From Tetragonia tetragonoides (Eukaryota; Streptophyta; Magnoliopsida; Caryophyllales; Aizoaceae), in assembly GCA_038025085.1 (NCBI GenBank), contig CM076145.1, positions 14,729,000 to 14,792,999 of the forward strand: a stretch of 64,000 nucleotides of DNA. The letters run 5' to 3'. A program made the position numbers and the translations under genes. Positions within the stretch are counted from its first letter, which is position 1. The number at the start of each line of letters is the position of its first letter. Under the pieces are notes generated by a model, which made no database searches, was not told where the DNA came from, and worked only from the letters and a program-made list of their open reading frames with translations. Below, in pieces: positions 12,108-23,662 of this stretch.

Positions 12108-15100
12108 AGGTTTTAAGTTGGAATGTGAATGGTTTGGGGAGGGTAGAAAAGCGTCGTCTAGTGCAGGAAGTTGTCGGACGAGCGTCTCCGGATGTGGTGA
12201 TGTTTCAGGAGACAAAGGTTGAGGGAGTTGATTCTTTTTTGTTCGAAGTCTTTGGGAGGCAGGTTCTAAGGATTGGGTTTGTTTGCCTTCTGTAGGGGCA
12301 TCGGGGGGTATTCTTATTGCTTGGGATACTCGTTTCGCGTCTCGAGTCGAGACTCATTTTGGGCATTTTACTGTGTCCGTGCTGTTGAGTGTTCGTGGGA
12401 GGTGATTGGTGGGTGTCGTCTGTCTATGGCCCGTGCGGGGTTGCTAACCGGGAGTCGTTTTCGGAGGAGCTGGCGGCCCTTGCTGGTCTCTGTTCCCCTA
12501 GATGGGTTATTGGGGGTGATTTTAATGTGGTCCGTCATGCGGGGGAACGCCGTGGCAGGGGGTTGACGGGGGGTATGATTGAGTTTGATTCATTTATCAG
12601 GGAGTCTGCCCTTCGGGATTTGCCTCTAGATAATGCTCAGTTTACTTGGGATATGAGCGGGAGGCGGGATGTAGCCTCTCGGATAGATAGGTTCCTTGTT
12701 ACGAATGAGTTTGAGGATGAGTTCCCATCTTTGGTACAGGATATCCTGCCCCGTTCGTGCTCTGATCATTTTCCCTTTGTCTTACATTCTGCTCCCATTT
12801 AGTGGGGCCCGACCCCTTTCCGCTTTGAGAATATGTGGTGCTCCCACGCGGAGTTTGGGGTTAAGATTCGGGATTGGTGGGCGGAGTGTGAGGTTGAGGG
12901 CTGGCGGGGGTACTGTTTCATGAGGAGGTTGAGGTTTGTTAAGGAACGTTTGAAAGTGTGGAATAAGGAGACTTTTGGAGACGTACGGGTGCGAAAGGGA
13001 GAGATTCTTAAGGAGATTTTGGTGACGGACCGGGCTTTGAGCGAGGAGGGCCATGATGAGGGGTTGCTGAGGAAGAGTGTTGATTTGAAAAATAGTCTAA
13101 AGGAGGTTTTGTTTAAGGAAAGGCAGAGTCAGCGTCAGAAGATGAAGGGGAGATGGGCGAAGGAGGGGGATGTGAGTTCTAGGTTATTCTTTAAAGTGGT
13201 TAATGGGAGGCGGAGGAGGAGTTTTGTTCGGGAGTTGGAGACTGATGATGGCGAGCGTGTGACTGATGTGAATAGGATTAGTGATGAGGTCACCGCTTTC
13301 TACAAGGGTCTCTTTGAGGAAGAAGTGATTGATAGACCGATGTTGGAGGGAGTGGAGTGGTCCCCTATTACGCCATTGCTTCGGGATTGGCTTGAGCGCC
13401 CTTTTGAGCTAGAGGAGATACGGGCAGCGGTGTTTGGGATGGATCGAGAGAAAGCCCCGGGGCCGGATGGCTTCACTATGGCCTATTACCAGGAGTGTTG
13501 GGAGGTCATCAAGGAGGATTTGCTTGGGGTTTTTACTGAGTTTCATGCCACAGGGGTGATTGGGAAGAGTATGAACTCTAACTTTATCACCCTCGTCCCT
13601 AAGAAGGATCGGTCGATTAAGGTGAGGGACTTCAGGCCTATTAGCTTAGTCACCAGCGTTTATAAGATTTTAACTAAGGTCCTGTCTATTAGACTTGGGG
13701 CGGTTTTGTCTGGGACTATCTCGACTGCCCAGAGCGCTTTTGTGGAGGGTCGCCAGATCATTGATGCAGCACTGGTTGCTAATGAGGTGGTTGATGGTGC
13801 TCGCCGGAGTAACCACTCTGGGATTGTTTTTAAGTTGGACTTTGAGAAGGCTTATGATCGAGTTAGTTGGGGTTTTTTGGATCGTGTCCTAGATAGGAAA
13901 GGCTTTGGGGGCGTTGGCGTACCTGGATAAGGGGGTGTTTGTCAAACGCTAGTTTTTCTGTACTGGTTAATGGGGCGGCTCGTGACTGGTTTACTTCATC
14001 ACGTGGTTTGCGCCAGGGGGACTCCCTTTCCCCTTTTCTATTCACCCTTGTCGTTGATGTTCTTGGCCGGATGTTAGATAGGGGTGTGGAGCGGGGGCTT
14101 GTTGAGGGATTTCGGGTGGGTCGGGAAAGGGTCTGTGTTTCATACTTGCAGTTTGCCGATGATACGATCATCTTCCTTCCGGCTGATACCGAGGGTTTTA
14201 AGAGGGTACTTACGCTCTTACAAGTATTTGAGGTTGTGTCGGGGATGAGAATTAACCTGTCTAAGTGCAGTTTGGCAGGGGTCAACATGGGGGAGGATGT
14301 TCTGACCTCCCTGGCTGGTCTAGTGGTTGTCAGGTTCAGCAGTGGCCGCTTACTTATTTGGGGGTGCCCCTCGGGGGTAATCCCAGATCGGTTTCCTTTT
14401 GGGAACCGGTGTTGTCTAGAGTGGCTAAGCGTCTAGGTGGTTGGAAAGGGGTGTATTTCTCTTTGGGGGGGGAGGATCACTATTTTACAGTCCTGTTTAG
14501 CTAGCATCCCTCTGTACTACCTTTCCCTTTTTAAAATTCCTGTTGGTGTAGCTAATAGGATTGAGAGGATGATGAGGGACTTTCTTTGGTCGGGGGTTGG
14601 GGAGGGTAAGAGGGATCATTTGGTTAGTTGGGACCATGTTTGCCGGCCGAAAACGGAGGGGGGCCTGGGTTTTGGTAGATTGGTGTCCAAAAATATCTCG
14701 CTAGTGGGTAAGTGGTTATGGCGTTTTCCCCTAGAGTCTGACTCCCTATGGCACCGAGTTATCAGAAGCAAGTACGGCCTTCAGCATAATGGGTGGGATG
14801 TGCTAGTCAGCTCCACTGTTTCCCATGCTTGCCCTTGGAAGTTCGTTTCTCAGGTATCGTCTTTATTCTTTCCCCTGGTCAGGTATACTGTGGGTAACGG
14901 TCAACGGGTTCGGTTCTGGGAAGATGTGTGGAATGGTGAAACTCCTTTCTCTTCTACATATCCGCGGGTTTATCGTTTGTCCACTCTTCACGGGGCGCAT
15001 GTGGCTGATTTTTACTCAGAGGTTGGTGGTTCCTGGGACCTACACCTTCGGCGACCACCCCGAGATATAGAAATGGAGGAACTCGTTTCCCTCCTGGGTG

Positions 15101-15738
15101 TCCTCCACACTAGGTTTCTCGTCCATAGGGACGATTCTCGGACTTGGATTCGGGACTCCTCTGGGGTTTTTTCTTCCAAGTCCTTCCTCCATCATCTTAG
15201 CCTCTCGTCACAATTTTCACATTTTCCCCTTTCCTCTTATATATGGAAGTCAAAGGTTCCTCTGAAGGTTCGTGCTTTTGTGTGGACTTTGGTGCTTGGT
15301 AAGGTGAACACTAGTGATATGGTGCAACGGCGGAGGCCACATATGTGTCTTCTTCCCAGCATGTGTGTGATGTGTCGGCAAGACGGAGAGAGTTGTTTGC
15401 ATTTGTTTGTGATGTGTGACTTTGCGAGGGCCTTGTGGGATCGGCTGTTGTGTGGGGAGCCTTTTGTGTGCCCTGCTACTGTGGGGCAATTCCTACGGAT
15501 GCGTTTTTCTGCTATGCGGAGAGGGAAGGAGGGTACGATGTTGTGGCGGTGTGCCTGTTTAGCTATTCTTTGGTGCACTTGGTTAGAGAGGAATTCGAGG
15601 ATTTTCTCTGACACGGGAAAGGGAATCGATTTGGTTTGGGAACATATAGTTTATTTGGCATCCCTTTGGGCGAAGGCGGCTGGTGCTTTCAAGAGGGTGC
15701 CACTGACGGTCATTCAACGCCATTGGCGTGATTTGTAG
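12104..15738 (+). pseudogene. LINE A ORF2: endonuclease, reverse transcriptase, zf-RVT; frameshifted
   Basis: It starts MKVLSWNVNGLGRVEKRRL, the apurinic-type endonuclease N terminus; further endonuclease motifs are SSVYGP, IGGDFNVVRH and CSDHFP (12389-12800). Reverse transcriptase follows: EKAPGPDGF (about 13450), DFRPISL, FVEGRQI, FEKAYDRVSW, LRQGDSLSPFLF (about 14010) and catalytic FADDTIIF (about 14153). The zf-RVT cysteine cluster CVMC, HLFVMC lies near 15366-15420. Breaks: frame lost at 12295 and regained by 12389, stop at 12800, frameshift near 13920, two compensating shifts at about 14320 and 14470. Together these exclude activity. No RNase H domain is encoded. Confidence 0.85.
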
Positions 15739-15861
15739 ATACTTTATTCTTATTTTGGTTCTTTGAGGATACCTTGTCCTCCATTTTGTATTCTTTCACT
15801 ATTTGATTAATAAAATTTTTCTTATCTAAAAAAATATAAGCAATTATGACTATATGCATGA

Positions 15862-15864
<3 letters not shown>

Positions 15865-15950
<86 letters not shown>
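15865..15950. repeat. (AT)n microsatellite next to the LINE insertion site
   Basis: A pure AT array of about 86 bp beginning 17 bp after the 3' target duplication of LINE A, in the gypsy leader. Confidence 0.95.
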
Positions 15951-15954
<4 letters not shown>

Positions 15955-16001
15955 GCATCTACTTAAACTAATATGCTGAAATTTTCCTAAATATAGCAAG
16001 A

Positions 16002-16217
16002 ATGACGCAAGAACAAGAAGTAACCATGACCGGAGCAACTTCGAACCCCACCAATGAGGAAACACCTAGAGGAGAGCGTTTGGAGACCTTAGAAACCTTA
16101 TGTCGATATTTTGGTGCCACAATTAAGAGTCAATTGGAGGATGGTGAGAAAAAGAAAGAAAAAGTAGGAAGTGGAGCTAAGGAACCCCAAGCCATACTCT
16201 TCAAAATTTTTGAGTGA
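16002..16217 (+). pseudogene. Gypsy gag N-terminal remnant
   Basis: A 71-codon ORF (MTQEQEVTMTGATSNPTNEE, then LETLETLCRYFGATI) placed where gag should begin, after the leader. It has no capsid or zinc-knuckle region. The sequence passes directly into integrase zinc-finger sequence at about 16215, so a large internal deletion joined the gag start to mid-pol. Confidence 0.5.
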
Positions 16218-17203
16218 AGCTCACAAAACCCCTTACTCAGTACACCCATAGAAATATACGACCTCATTTCTGGTGGAAAGGAATGAAGATAGATGTAGCC
16301 AACTTTGTAGCCAAATGCCTTACCTGCCAAAAAGTGAAGAGTGAACACTAGAAAACCGGAGGGTTATTGCAACCTTTAGAGATACCAGGGTGAAAATGGG
16401 ATTCTGTATCAATGGATTTTGTCACTGGATTGCCTACTACGGTGAGAGGAATGAATACCATTTAGGTAATAGAGGATAGACTGACGAAAGTAGCTAGGTT
16501 TATAGTTATGAAGGACACCTGGAATTTGAACCAATTAGCAGATGCTTATGTGAGAGAGATTGTCAGGCTACACGGAGTACCCAAGGATATCATTTCAGAT
16601 AGAGACACTCGTTTCTTATCTCATTTTTGGGAAAAACTTCAAGCCGCTTTCGGAACAAGACTTAAGTTTAGTACGACTTTTCATCCCGCCACTGATGGCC
16701 AGACTGAAAGAACCATTCAGACATTAGAAGATATGCTGAGATCTTGTGCTTTAGAGTTTCAAGGGAATTGGGAGAAACAACTGCCTTTGATAGAATTCTC
16801 GTACAACAACAGTTACCACGCCAATATCGATCGAGCCCCTTACGAAGCTCTTTATGGGAGAAAATGTCGGAGTCCCTTGTGTTGAGTCGAAACCGACGAG
16901 ACTTTAGTGCTAGGACCCGACGTGGTGTATGATACAATGGAGCAAGTCAGGATTATCCAAGACAAGCTGAAAGCAACCCAAGACCGACAGAAAAGCTACG
17001 CTGATAAGAGGAGGAGACCTTTAGAATTCCAAGTTGGGGATGAAATTATGATTAAAGTATCACCAATGAAAGGAGTAAAGAGATTTGGGAAAAAAGGAAA
17101 ACTCAGCCCTAGATACGTAGGACCCTACCGAATAATTGAGCGAGTCGGTGAGGTAGCCTACAAAATCGAATTACCCCCGGAATATGAGACCACACACAAA
17201 TAG
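16215..17203 (+). pseudogene. Gypsy integrase and C-terminal domain remnant
   Basis: The reading shows the end of the zinc-binding HHCC region (CLTCQKVK), then [17 protein letters not shown], the catalytic core aspartate [13 protein letters not shown], and the glutamate region [20 protein letters not shown] (main ORF 16508-16885), followed after a stop by the Tekay-type C-terminal segment (16907-17203). Stops at about 16350, 16390, 16460 and 16885 and truncation after [10 protein letters not shown] make it inactive. At 17200 the coding sequence runs straight into LTR sequence, the mark of a second deletion that removed the end of pol, the polypurine tract and the first two thirds of the 3' LTR. 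Confidence 0.8.
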
Positions 17204-18163
17204 AAGAGCATGTTTTGGAAATGAGCTCACTATAAATTGAATTGTGGGGTTATAATACCCAAGTATGTGAAATATTGAGACTATAAGTCTAAATGATGAT
17301 TATATGGCAAAATGGCCAAGATGATATATATTATGATGATGAATATGACTAAAGGTCATGATGATTGATTTTGGCTTGTCTATTGAATAGCCAAGACATA
17401 CATGCTCTTCCATATCACCTAACCTTCGAAATTAAGAGAGATTAGTCTAATTTAAGTTTTATCATTAGGTTTTCTAATTCTCAAATTATGGACTAGGGAA
17501 GACTATGTTGAAATCTATAATTATCATTACCATTTCAAAATATTCGAATATGTGTATATGTATATACATATGTGCTTATATATGCTTCAATACAAGTAGT
17601 ATATATAATATTATTAAGTATATATATATATATATACACACACGCATACTTTTTAACTAACAATCTTACTATTATAAATGTCTATGTCCTAATCGAGGCT
17701 TGCAAAGGTTATTTCTATCCTTTATCTACGTTTATTAATTATTATAATTATTTAATCTAATATAATCCCTATTATTATTTGTACGAAATGGGGTGAAATT
17801 ACTTAGCTTTCCGCTAATTTTCTCTCTTGTTTTGTATTGAATGCATGGTAACATTTTGGAGCAGTTTGATGGTGGAACATGTGTGCATGAGAAGGATCAA
17901 GGCCTCATGTTCCTTCTTTGGTTGCTTGATTGTGAAGACTTGTTTATATTTAATAATCTAGTTTTTATTTTCTTGTTGGATGTTTATGTAAACTACTTTT
18001 CATTAAGCCTAATATCCACCCTCTGGTGGATATGGCGGTAAAAACCCGGACAACTTAATTATGAATAAATGATGCAATATTATTAAGTATATTAATCCTG
18101 CTTTAATATTGGACCTAATCGTAATTAAGCATAATTAATCACTTAGCTAGGTTGGGTCGTTGC
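17200..18163 (+). repeat. Truncated 3' LTR of the gypsy element
   Basis: Matches 7658-8557 of the 5' LTR base for base over long stretches (for example ttgaattgtggggttataat and cttagctttccgctaat) and ends ...GGGTCGTTGCA. It lacks the part equivalent to 5492-7657. A short AT/CA-rich insertion near 17555-17645 distinguishes it from the 5' copy. Confidence 0.85.
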
Positions 18164-18945
18164 AATTATAGATCTTTAGTATTTTTAATTATTTTTGAAC
18201 ATAAAAACAAGTAATTTTATTTGGCAAACTTATTGCCTAAAGTGATAGATCACCGTCATCATATAAGATTCTTATTACTTGTTGCAATACTATTTTTCAT
18301 ATTAATTTTCTTTTCATTCAATTGCCTACTATGAATAGTTTAGTACCTAATAATAATTTTGTTTACTACGATAAAAAAGAAAAGTGCAAAGTTTCGCAAT
18401 TTAGTAAAAGAAAATAAGATATGGAATTTTGTTTGTGAAAATAAAAAGTTTATAATACAACGAGAAGAAAAATTTGTTTGTCTGTGCCCTATTTTATTTT
18501 ATTTTATTTTATTTTATCGGTGTATGTTAATCATTATTTGTGCAACCAAAAACTTTTCATAATATGATGGCTAATTTCATATGGTGATTGAAATTACCAG
18601 CATAAAGAATAATGAATAAATTATTCGATTTTCAGTCATTTAAACATTTATTTTTCAAAACATTTGTCCCATCAGAGAGTGTACATCACTCTTTCAATAT
18701 CTGGGCATCAAAGGGCCTATACTATCAATTTGGAGTCTTATACAACCCTTTGAACGTTACGCTGGTGACTTGTATAGCCAAAAGTGAAAACAATGAGGTT
18801 TTATATAACCTTTACTGGGTTATTTTTGGCATTGGTTTTGAGTGGCTCTTGGGAGAGATGGTGACTCTTCAGACGTTTCCTAACATGTCTAGCCCGAGGA
18901 TTCCATTGGATCCTCTTGACTCGATGCTCTACACGTACTCGCCAC
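18164..18945. other. AT-rich intergenic; no gene recognised
   Basis: An ORF starts at 18612 and runs through to 19385, but its first two thirds match no family I know, and its end is translated from the CCCGA-type repeat of the neighbouring hAT element. I do not call it a gene. Confidence 0.3.
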
Positions 18946-20988
18946 TAGACCTGGCAAACGGGTCATTTGGGTCATCGAGTTTGGGTCGGGCATTTCGGTT
19001 CGGTCTGATTTGGGTTATCTCTATTTTCGGTTCGGGTCGGATAGGGTATATTTGGGCTCGGGTTGATTCGGTTCACGTTGTTTTTGGGTCGGATCGGGTC
19101 AATCCGGTTCCGGCCATATCGGTAAGGGTTGAATTGGGTTATCATGCACTGTACTCTGTTCGGGTTCGGGTCAGTTTGGTTCGGGTATATTTGGGTTCAG
19201 GTCGATTCGGGTTATGTTGTTTCGGGTTAGATATGGGTCGGACAGATTTCTGTCACAAATTTTTTTCAAGTTCGGTTTTAGTACAGTTTTCCCTGAATGC
19301 ATTACTACAATTTGAGTTCAGGTACAAGTCAGGTCAACATCAGAATAATTGCACGTCGTTTTCAGTCAATATCTCATCAGAATGATTGCACGTCGTTTAT
19401 AATTCTCGGATTTTCTTCAATAAAAATCCGAGAATTATAAACTTGTCATTTAATGTATATAGTAACTAAATAGAGTTCAACTGTCATTGGCTTACAGCTT
19501 AATGACTTCTAACCAACAAGTACATTAGTGATATAATGGTTTTATAAATCGATAATTATGCACATATTAAAGTAGGACCACATCATGGTATGTAGGGGTG
19601 ACTCTACAATAACATTTGGGGTGACTTTAAAATTTAAAGGATTAACTCATAATATTTTAGAGTGACTGCAATTTTTGTAGGAGTAAGTGTAACACTCTAA
19701 CAGAGTTAAGGAAATGTAATCAATTGAGTTGCAATTTTTGTAAGAGTAACTATTATAGGGCCACAAATATATAAATTGATTATTTAAATAGATACTTTAA
19801 TAGGTGAGTGTAATCATAATGTTTTAAATGATTTTAATTTTACTATTTTGAAAGGGCGGTGCTAAATACCACACCCCAACTTAATCAATACCACACACTA
19901 AAAATTAAAGTTCCTAAAATACCCCTAAAACTAAAAAAAGAGATTAAAACAACACTGCACATCTTTCCCCCTCACACTTGACAATTGACACCCAATACAT
20001 TACACACACACACTGTCACACAAACGCATACCCAGGTTTTGGAAAATAGGACCTACAAAAAGCAGAAAAAAAAACCATCGTTTATATTGAGCAAGCACTG
20101 TATCTTCATTGTTACAAATAAATAACTGGTTGGTAGAATATCATTGATACAGAGTTACAGACCTTTAATCGTATATCAATCGATGTAGTTCAACATTGTG
20201 CAAGATCCTTGAATTCTAAAGAAATGGAGCTACAGAAATTGATGTTAATAGTTAAAATTTAATATGTATACACTTTTGTGTACCAAAGCTAAATTTTTGA
20301 TTCAACTGGGCAGCTGGCTTTGTCATGTTCCTGCCAACTGCCAAGTGTCAAGATGCTCAGCAAATAGTTACTTTATGAGGCAGCAATCACTGTCCACTGC
20401 TATGCTTATTCGCACAATGCGCCTCATTTAGGCGCCTCATTTGAGCGCAAGTGTTCTACTCCTACGCTCAATTAAGGCGCAAATTTACATAAGCTGCGGC
20501 TAAATAAGGCGTAGATGTTCTGGTTTTCCAGGAAAAAAATATCAAAATTATGCAAATTGGAAAGCTAATTAAATGTGAGTTTAGACGAGTGAACCTCAAA
20601 ATAATCATCGTTATTCTATGTCGTCGAGATAGGGATTGATCGAACAATTGATTAGAACGATAAATTAATTTGTTAAACAATTCGCAAGAAATGTTGTATG
20701 ATGACAAACTGAAAATCTATTTTAAGTTGGGGCAAGGAAATGGATTACGCCAAAAGATTAAAGAAGGGCAATACTGACAATATTTTATTGTGGGTGTGGT
20801 ATTGTTTAAGTTGTGGTGTAGTATTAATGCAAACTATTTTTAAAACACTAACAAATAAATAAATAAACATAAATAATAAATAAATAAATAAAATATATTA
20901 GCAGTTTCTTGCTATTTGGGTTGAATCGGGTCACGGGTCGGGTTATTCGAATCGGGTTATTGGATCCGGGTCAGTGTTGCCAGCTCTA
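18946..20988. mobile_element. Non-autonomous hAT element with CGGGT-rich ends
   Basis: The left terminus is TAGACCTGGCAAACGGGTC; the right terminus read inward is TAGAGCTGGCAACACTGACC. The element is flanked by CTCGCCAC (18938-18945) and CTCACCAC (20989-20996), an 8-bp target duplication with one transition, as expected for hAT. Subterminal arrays of CGGGTCGG/TTCGGGTT words fill 18960-19250 and a shorter stretch 20920-20980. No transposase is present. A second transposon is nested at 19859-20830. Length 2,043 bp. Confidence 0.8.
19859..20830. mobile_element. Transposon with about 45-bp imperfect TIRs, nested in the hAT element
   Basis: The left arm TGCTAAATACCACACCCCA... is mirrored by the right arm, which read inward begins TGCATTAATACTACACCACA and continues ACTTAAACAATACC; both contain ACTTAA-CAATACCACAC. 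No transposase is visible. The interior holds a short palindromic motif, gcgcctcatttaggcgcctc, near 20420. No clear target duplication was found, so the superfamily is open (Mutator-like is possible). Confidence 0.5.
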
Positions 20989-21257
20989 CTCACCACCTCA
21001 CTCTGAAGCAGGTTAGAGCCGTTATGATCAGGGCGAATAGCTAGCCCTGAATACTTGGCTCCGAATGATCCCACAGTTGTTCGTAGTGAGGTGTATGCGA
21101 AGCTCGCTAGGGCCCGCTTGTGCCCCAATTTCACCACTGATTTGGTGAGGTTCACTTATTTTTTATAATTTAGTTTGGAAATTGAAAATGTGTCTATTAT
21201 ATTTGTGATTTTTGCTTGATAGTCGTCTCCTCACTCTTCTACTTCAAGACATTGAGA

Positions 21258-21429
21258 GGTGGGTTAAAAGTGGGAGTCGTGATGGTAATCACTTCACTCG
21301 AACTCTAGATAAGTTAGGGTTCAAAACTCATCTCCCACTTAATATAGAGATTCATTGCCCTCTCCTTATTTGGGCTCTACTTACCTAATTCAAGTATAAA
21401 ATTTTTTTTTAAAAAAAACTAAAGAAGAA
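21258..21429 (+). mobile_element. SINE, tRNA-derived type, with 9-bp TSD
   Basis: Contains a box A-like gtgatggtaatcac and a box B-like GGGTTCAAAACTC about 45 bp later, and ends in a T-rich/A-rich tail. Flanked by ACATTGAGA at 21249-21257 and again at 21430-21438. Family differs from the SINEs at 24813 and 59285. Confidence 0.5.
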
Positions 21430-21465
21430 ACATTGAGAACATTGCTTTAGTAAGAGCGAGATTAA

Positions 21466-21600
21466 GGGTATATTATTTTTTTCACTCAACTGAAATAAAC
21501 AACATTGAACTGAATAGTAATATGTGAGAGAAAAATTATCACTAACCGATTACCACTAAACTCCACTGAAGTGATCGTAAAATAAGTGAAAAAGAAATTA
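21466..21600. mobile_element. Small MITE with GGGTATATT...GTGAAAAAGAA ends
   Basis: The start gggtatattattttttcact is mirrored by the end aagtgaaaaagaaattaaat. The interior has CAACTGAA/ACTGAAT words. A similar element lies at 61514-61691. Superfamily not determined. Confidence 0.4.
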
Positions 21601-22157
21601 AATTGTATATTATTTATTAAATAATTAAAGTCGAGTTGGGTTAAGAGTTAAGACCCATTCTGGTAAACAAACAGAAGAGTTTTGCATCTAAATGTTTTAG
21701 GATTGTTTAGATCACCTCTTTTGTGTAATTTGGTAAATATCATTAGACGTCACTAAACCTCTTGATATGTTTTGTATATATACAGTCACTAAATTTGTGA
21801 TACCCCAATATTTTCTATAATTATAATATCGATTTATAATTCATTTATAAATAGTTTCGGATATTTAAATCGTATAATTATATAACGATTCGATTTATTC
21901 AAATTAAGCCATAATAATATTAATTATTATTATGGGAATTTTGTGATTTATAATTATCAAAATTGAGGGATTTAATTAATTTATTTTGTATATGAATAAG
22001 GTTTGTTCATATTGTTTTAATTAGTTTTAATTGGTTTTAATTAGCAATTAAATCAGAAAATTATTCCTAAGCCTTGTAGGTTTTGACTTTCTTTGATTGG
22101 GGACCTATTTAAGTAAAGAGATGGGCTAATTGACCAGTTTACAAAAACTGAGCCAAA

Positions 22158-22159
<2 letters not shown>

Positions 22160-22214
<55 letters not shown>
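22160..22214. repeat. (CT)n microsatellite in the solo LTR
   Basis: Pure CT array of about 55 bp. Confidence 0.95.
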
Positions 22215-22216
<2 letters not shown>

Positions 22217-22493
22217 CCGCACAAACACACTCTCTCTCCTCCCTTGCTGCCTCCGCAAGTAGCCGGAGAACCACCGTCGATGAGCCTCTCCTCCTCCCCC
22301 TTTCTTTCTCTCTCTTTTCCGTTCTCTCTCTCCCCGTACTCTGTTTTCCCCTCCCCCTCTGTTTTGCGCTGTCACGGCTGCCGCGCCACCAGACCGCGCC
22401 TGGGTGGTCGCCGGCGAGTGGCCGTCGCTGCTGGGACTTCCCCGTCCCTCCTCTCTCTTTCAGTCGCTCTCTTTCTCTCTCTCTTTCTCACTC

Positions 22494-22498
<5 letters not shown>

Positions 22499-22575
<77 letters not shown>
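22499..22575. repeat. Second (CT)n microsatellite in the solo LTR
   Basis: CT array of about 77 bp followed by further CTCT-rich sequence to 22600. Confidence 0.95.
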
Positions 22576-22578
<3 letters not shown>

Positions 22579-23267
22579 ATCTCTCGCTCTCTCTCTCTCC
22601 TCCGTCGCCGGTGCTCCGGCGAGCCATCGCCGACCATGGTGGTCGGTGGGTGGTGGTCATGGTGATGGGATAGGCCGTGGGTCCCCATGCTTGGGTGATC
22701 GTGGCCTAGACTCGAAAAACCAATTAGGGTTTCGTTTAATAATTTTGTTTTAATTAATTTCGGATTTTCAGTATTTTTCAATAATTGTTTTTATTTTTAT
22801 TTACTCGTTTGGAACCCGAATCCAGAATTTAGAAAGCCTATATTGACTGAAATAAATCAAGGAATTTAAATAAAATATTAGATTAATATTTTATTACTTT
22901 TTAGATTTCCGTATTTACTGATTATGTCTCGGTAATTATTTTTAATTAGGACCTAACGGACAAGCGTGATCGGGTTGTCATTTGGAAGCGTACCTACTGT
23001 CTAGTGAGCGTTAGGTGATTGTGCCTACCTCTTTCCAAAACCCATAAAAAAGGTTTTGACTTGTTATGTGCTAATTGCCTATTTGTTGTGAATTTAATAT
23101 GCGAAGCATGATTAGATTATATCGTCGTTAATTATGAGAATAAGAAATATATTCTTCGCTTTAATTATGAAATATATTGAGTATATTGAGTTTATGAAGT
23201 TTCGTTAATTAATTTGTTCATATGCTAATTATTGAGCATGTATGGCGATGTTGAATTTCTAATATTA

Positions 23268-23300
23268 CTAGATTTCATGCCCGTGCGATGCACGGGTTCT
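23268..23300 (-). mobile_element. Helitron 3' terminus, minus strand
   Basis: On the minus strand the sequence reads CCCGTGCATCGCACGGG (a perfect 7-bp stem with a 3-nt loop), then eight bases, then CTAG followed by T. A hairpin about 10 bp before CTRR, inserted before a T, is the Helitron 3' signature. The 5' end, expected to the right, was not located. Confidence 0.6.
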
Positions 23301-23597
23301 TGTTTATCATGCACACTCTGTTATTAGAAGAAATATGATAAATTTTTTTTATTATATCAATATATAAAGTTGAATAATAGGAGTAGCAAAGAATAAAAAT
23401 TATCTTTTTATAAAAAAAAACATATTTAACAAAGAAATTACATTTTTAGTGAACTTATAATTTTTTTTTAGGATAATAAATATAATACTTATGTTACTTA
23501 TTTCTTATTAAAATAAAATAAAATTATTTTTAGTTTCTTTTTAATCAGCCATGCATTTATGGCTATTTATTACTTATTCAATGCTTGGTGAGAACTC

Positions 23598-23599
<2 letters not shown>

Positions 23600-23658
<59 letters not shown>
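23600..23658. repeat. (TA)n microsatellite
   Basis: AT dinucleotide array of about 59 bp in the solo LTR, possibly within the Helitron remnant. Confidence 0.95.

Positions 23659-23662
<4 letters not shown>

Larger units (their letters stand above)
9449..15834 (+). mobile_element. L1-type LINE nested in the gypsy element (LINE A)
   Basis: A near full-length non-LTR retrotransposon with ORF1 (about 9650-12107) overlapping ORF2 (12104-15738), a 3' UTR with AATAAA-like signal and an A-run ending at 15834. It is flanked by the identical 13-mer TATAAGCAATTAT at 9436-9448 and 15835-15847, a target-site duplication, which proves that it inserted into the older gypsy element. Several stops and frameshifts in both ORFs make it inactive. 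GC content and coding style differ from the AT-rich surroundings. Unlike LINE B it has no RNase H domain after the zf-RVT zinc finger. Confidence 0.92.
5492..18163 (+). mobile_element. Degenerate Ty3/gypsy LTR retrotransposon (Tekay/Del-like), with nested LINE
   Basis: Whole-element span: 5' LTR, primer-binding site, leader, gag N-terminal remnant, integrase remnant and truncated 3' LTR. About 900 bp of sequence is shared between 7658-8557 and 17200-18163, identifying the two LTRs. The integrase C-terminal region ([36 protein letters not shown]) is typical of the Tekay/Del chromovirus clade, whose LTRs are usually long. Protease, reverse transcriptase, RNase H and most of gag are missing. A LINE occupies 9449-15834. 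Flanking 5-mers (aaagt before, attat after) do not match, so the original target duplication is lost or one end came by recombination. Confidence 0.8.

Noticed and set aside
15850..16065. IYIYIY-type ORF, also at 25165-25407
   Set aside because: Translation of AT arrays.
18612..19385. 257-codon ORF with GSGRIG/VRVRV-type content
   Set aside because: Its second half is translation of CGGGT repeats in a hAT end, and the first half matches no protein family I recognise.
20943..21155. Minus-strand 70-codon ORF crossing the right end of the hAT element
   Set aside because: Begins in host flank and runs into the hAT repeat; the host part looks protein-like but no family could be named.
22130..22753. 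207-codon ORF and several opposite-strand ORFs
   Set aside because: Translations of CT arrays (LSLSLS, RERERE) within a solo LTR.
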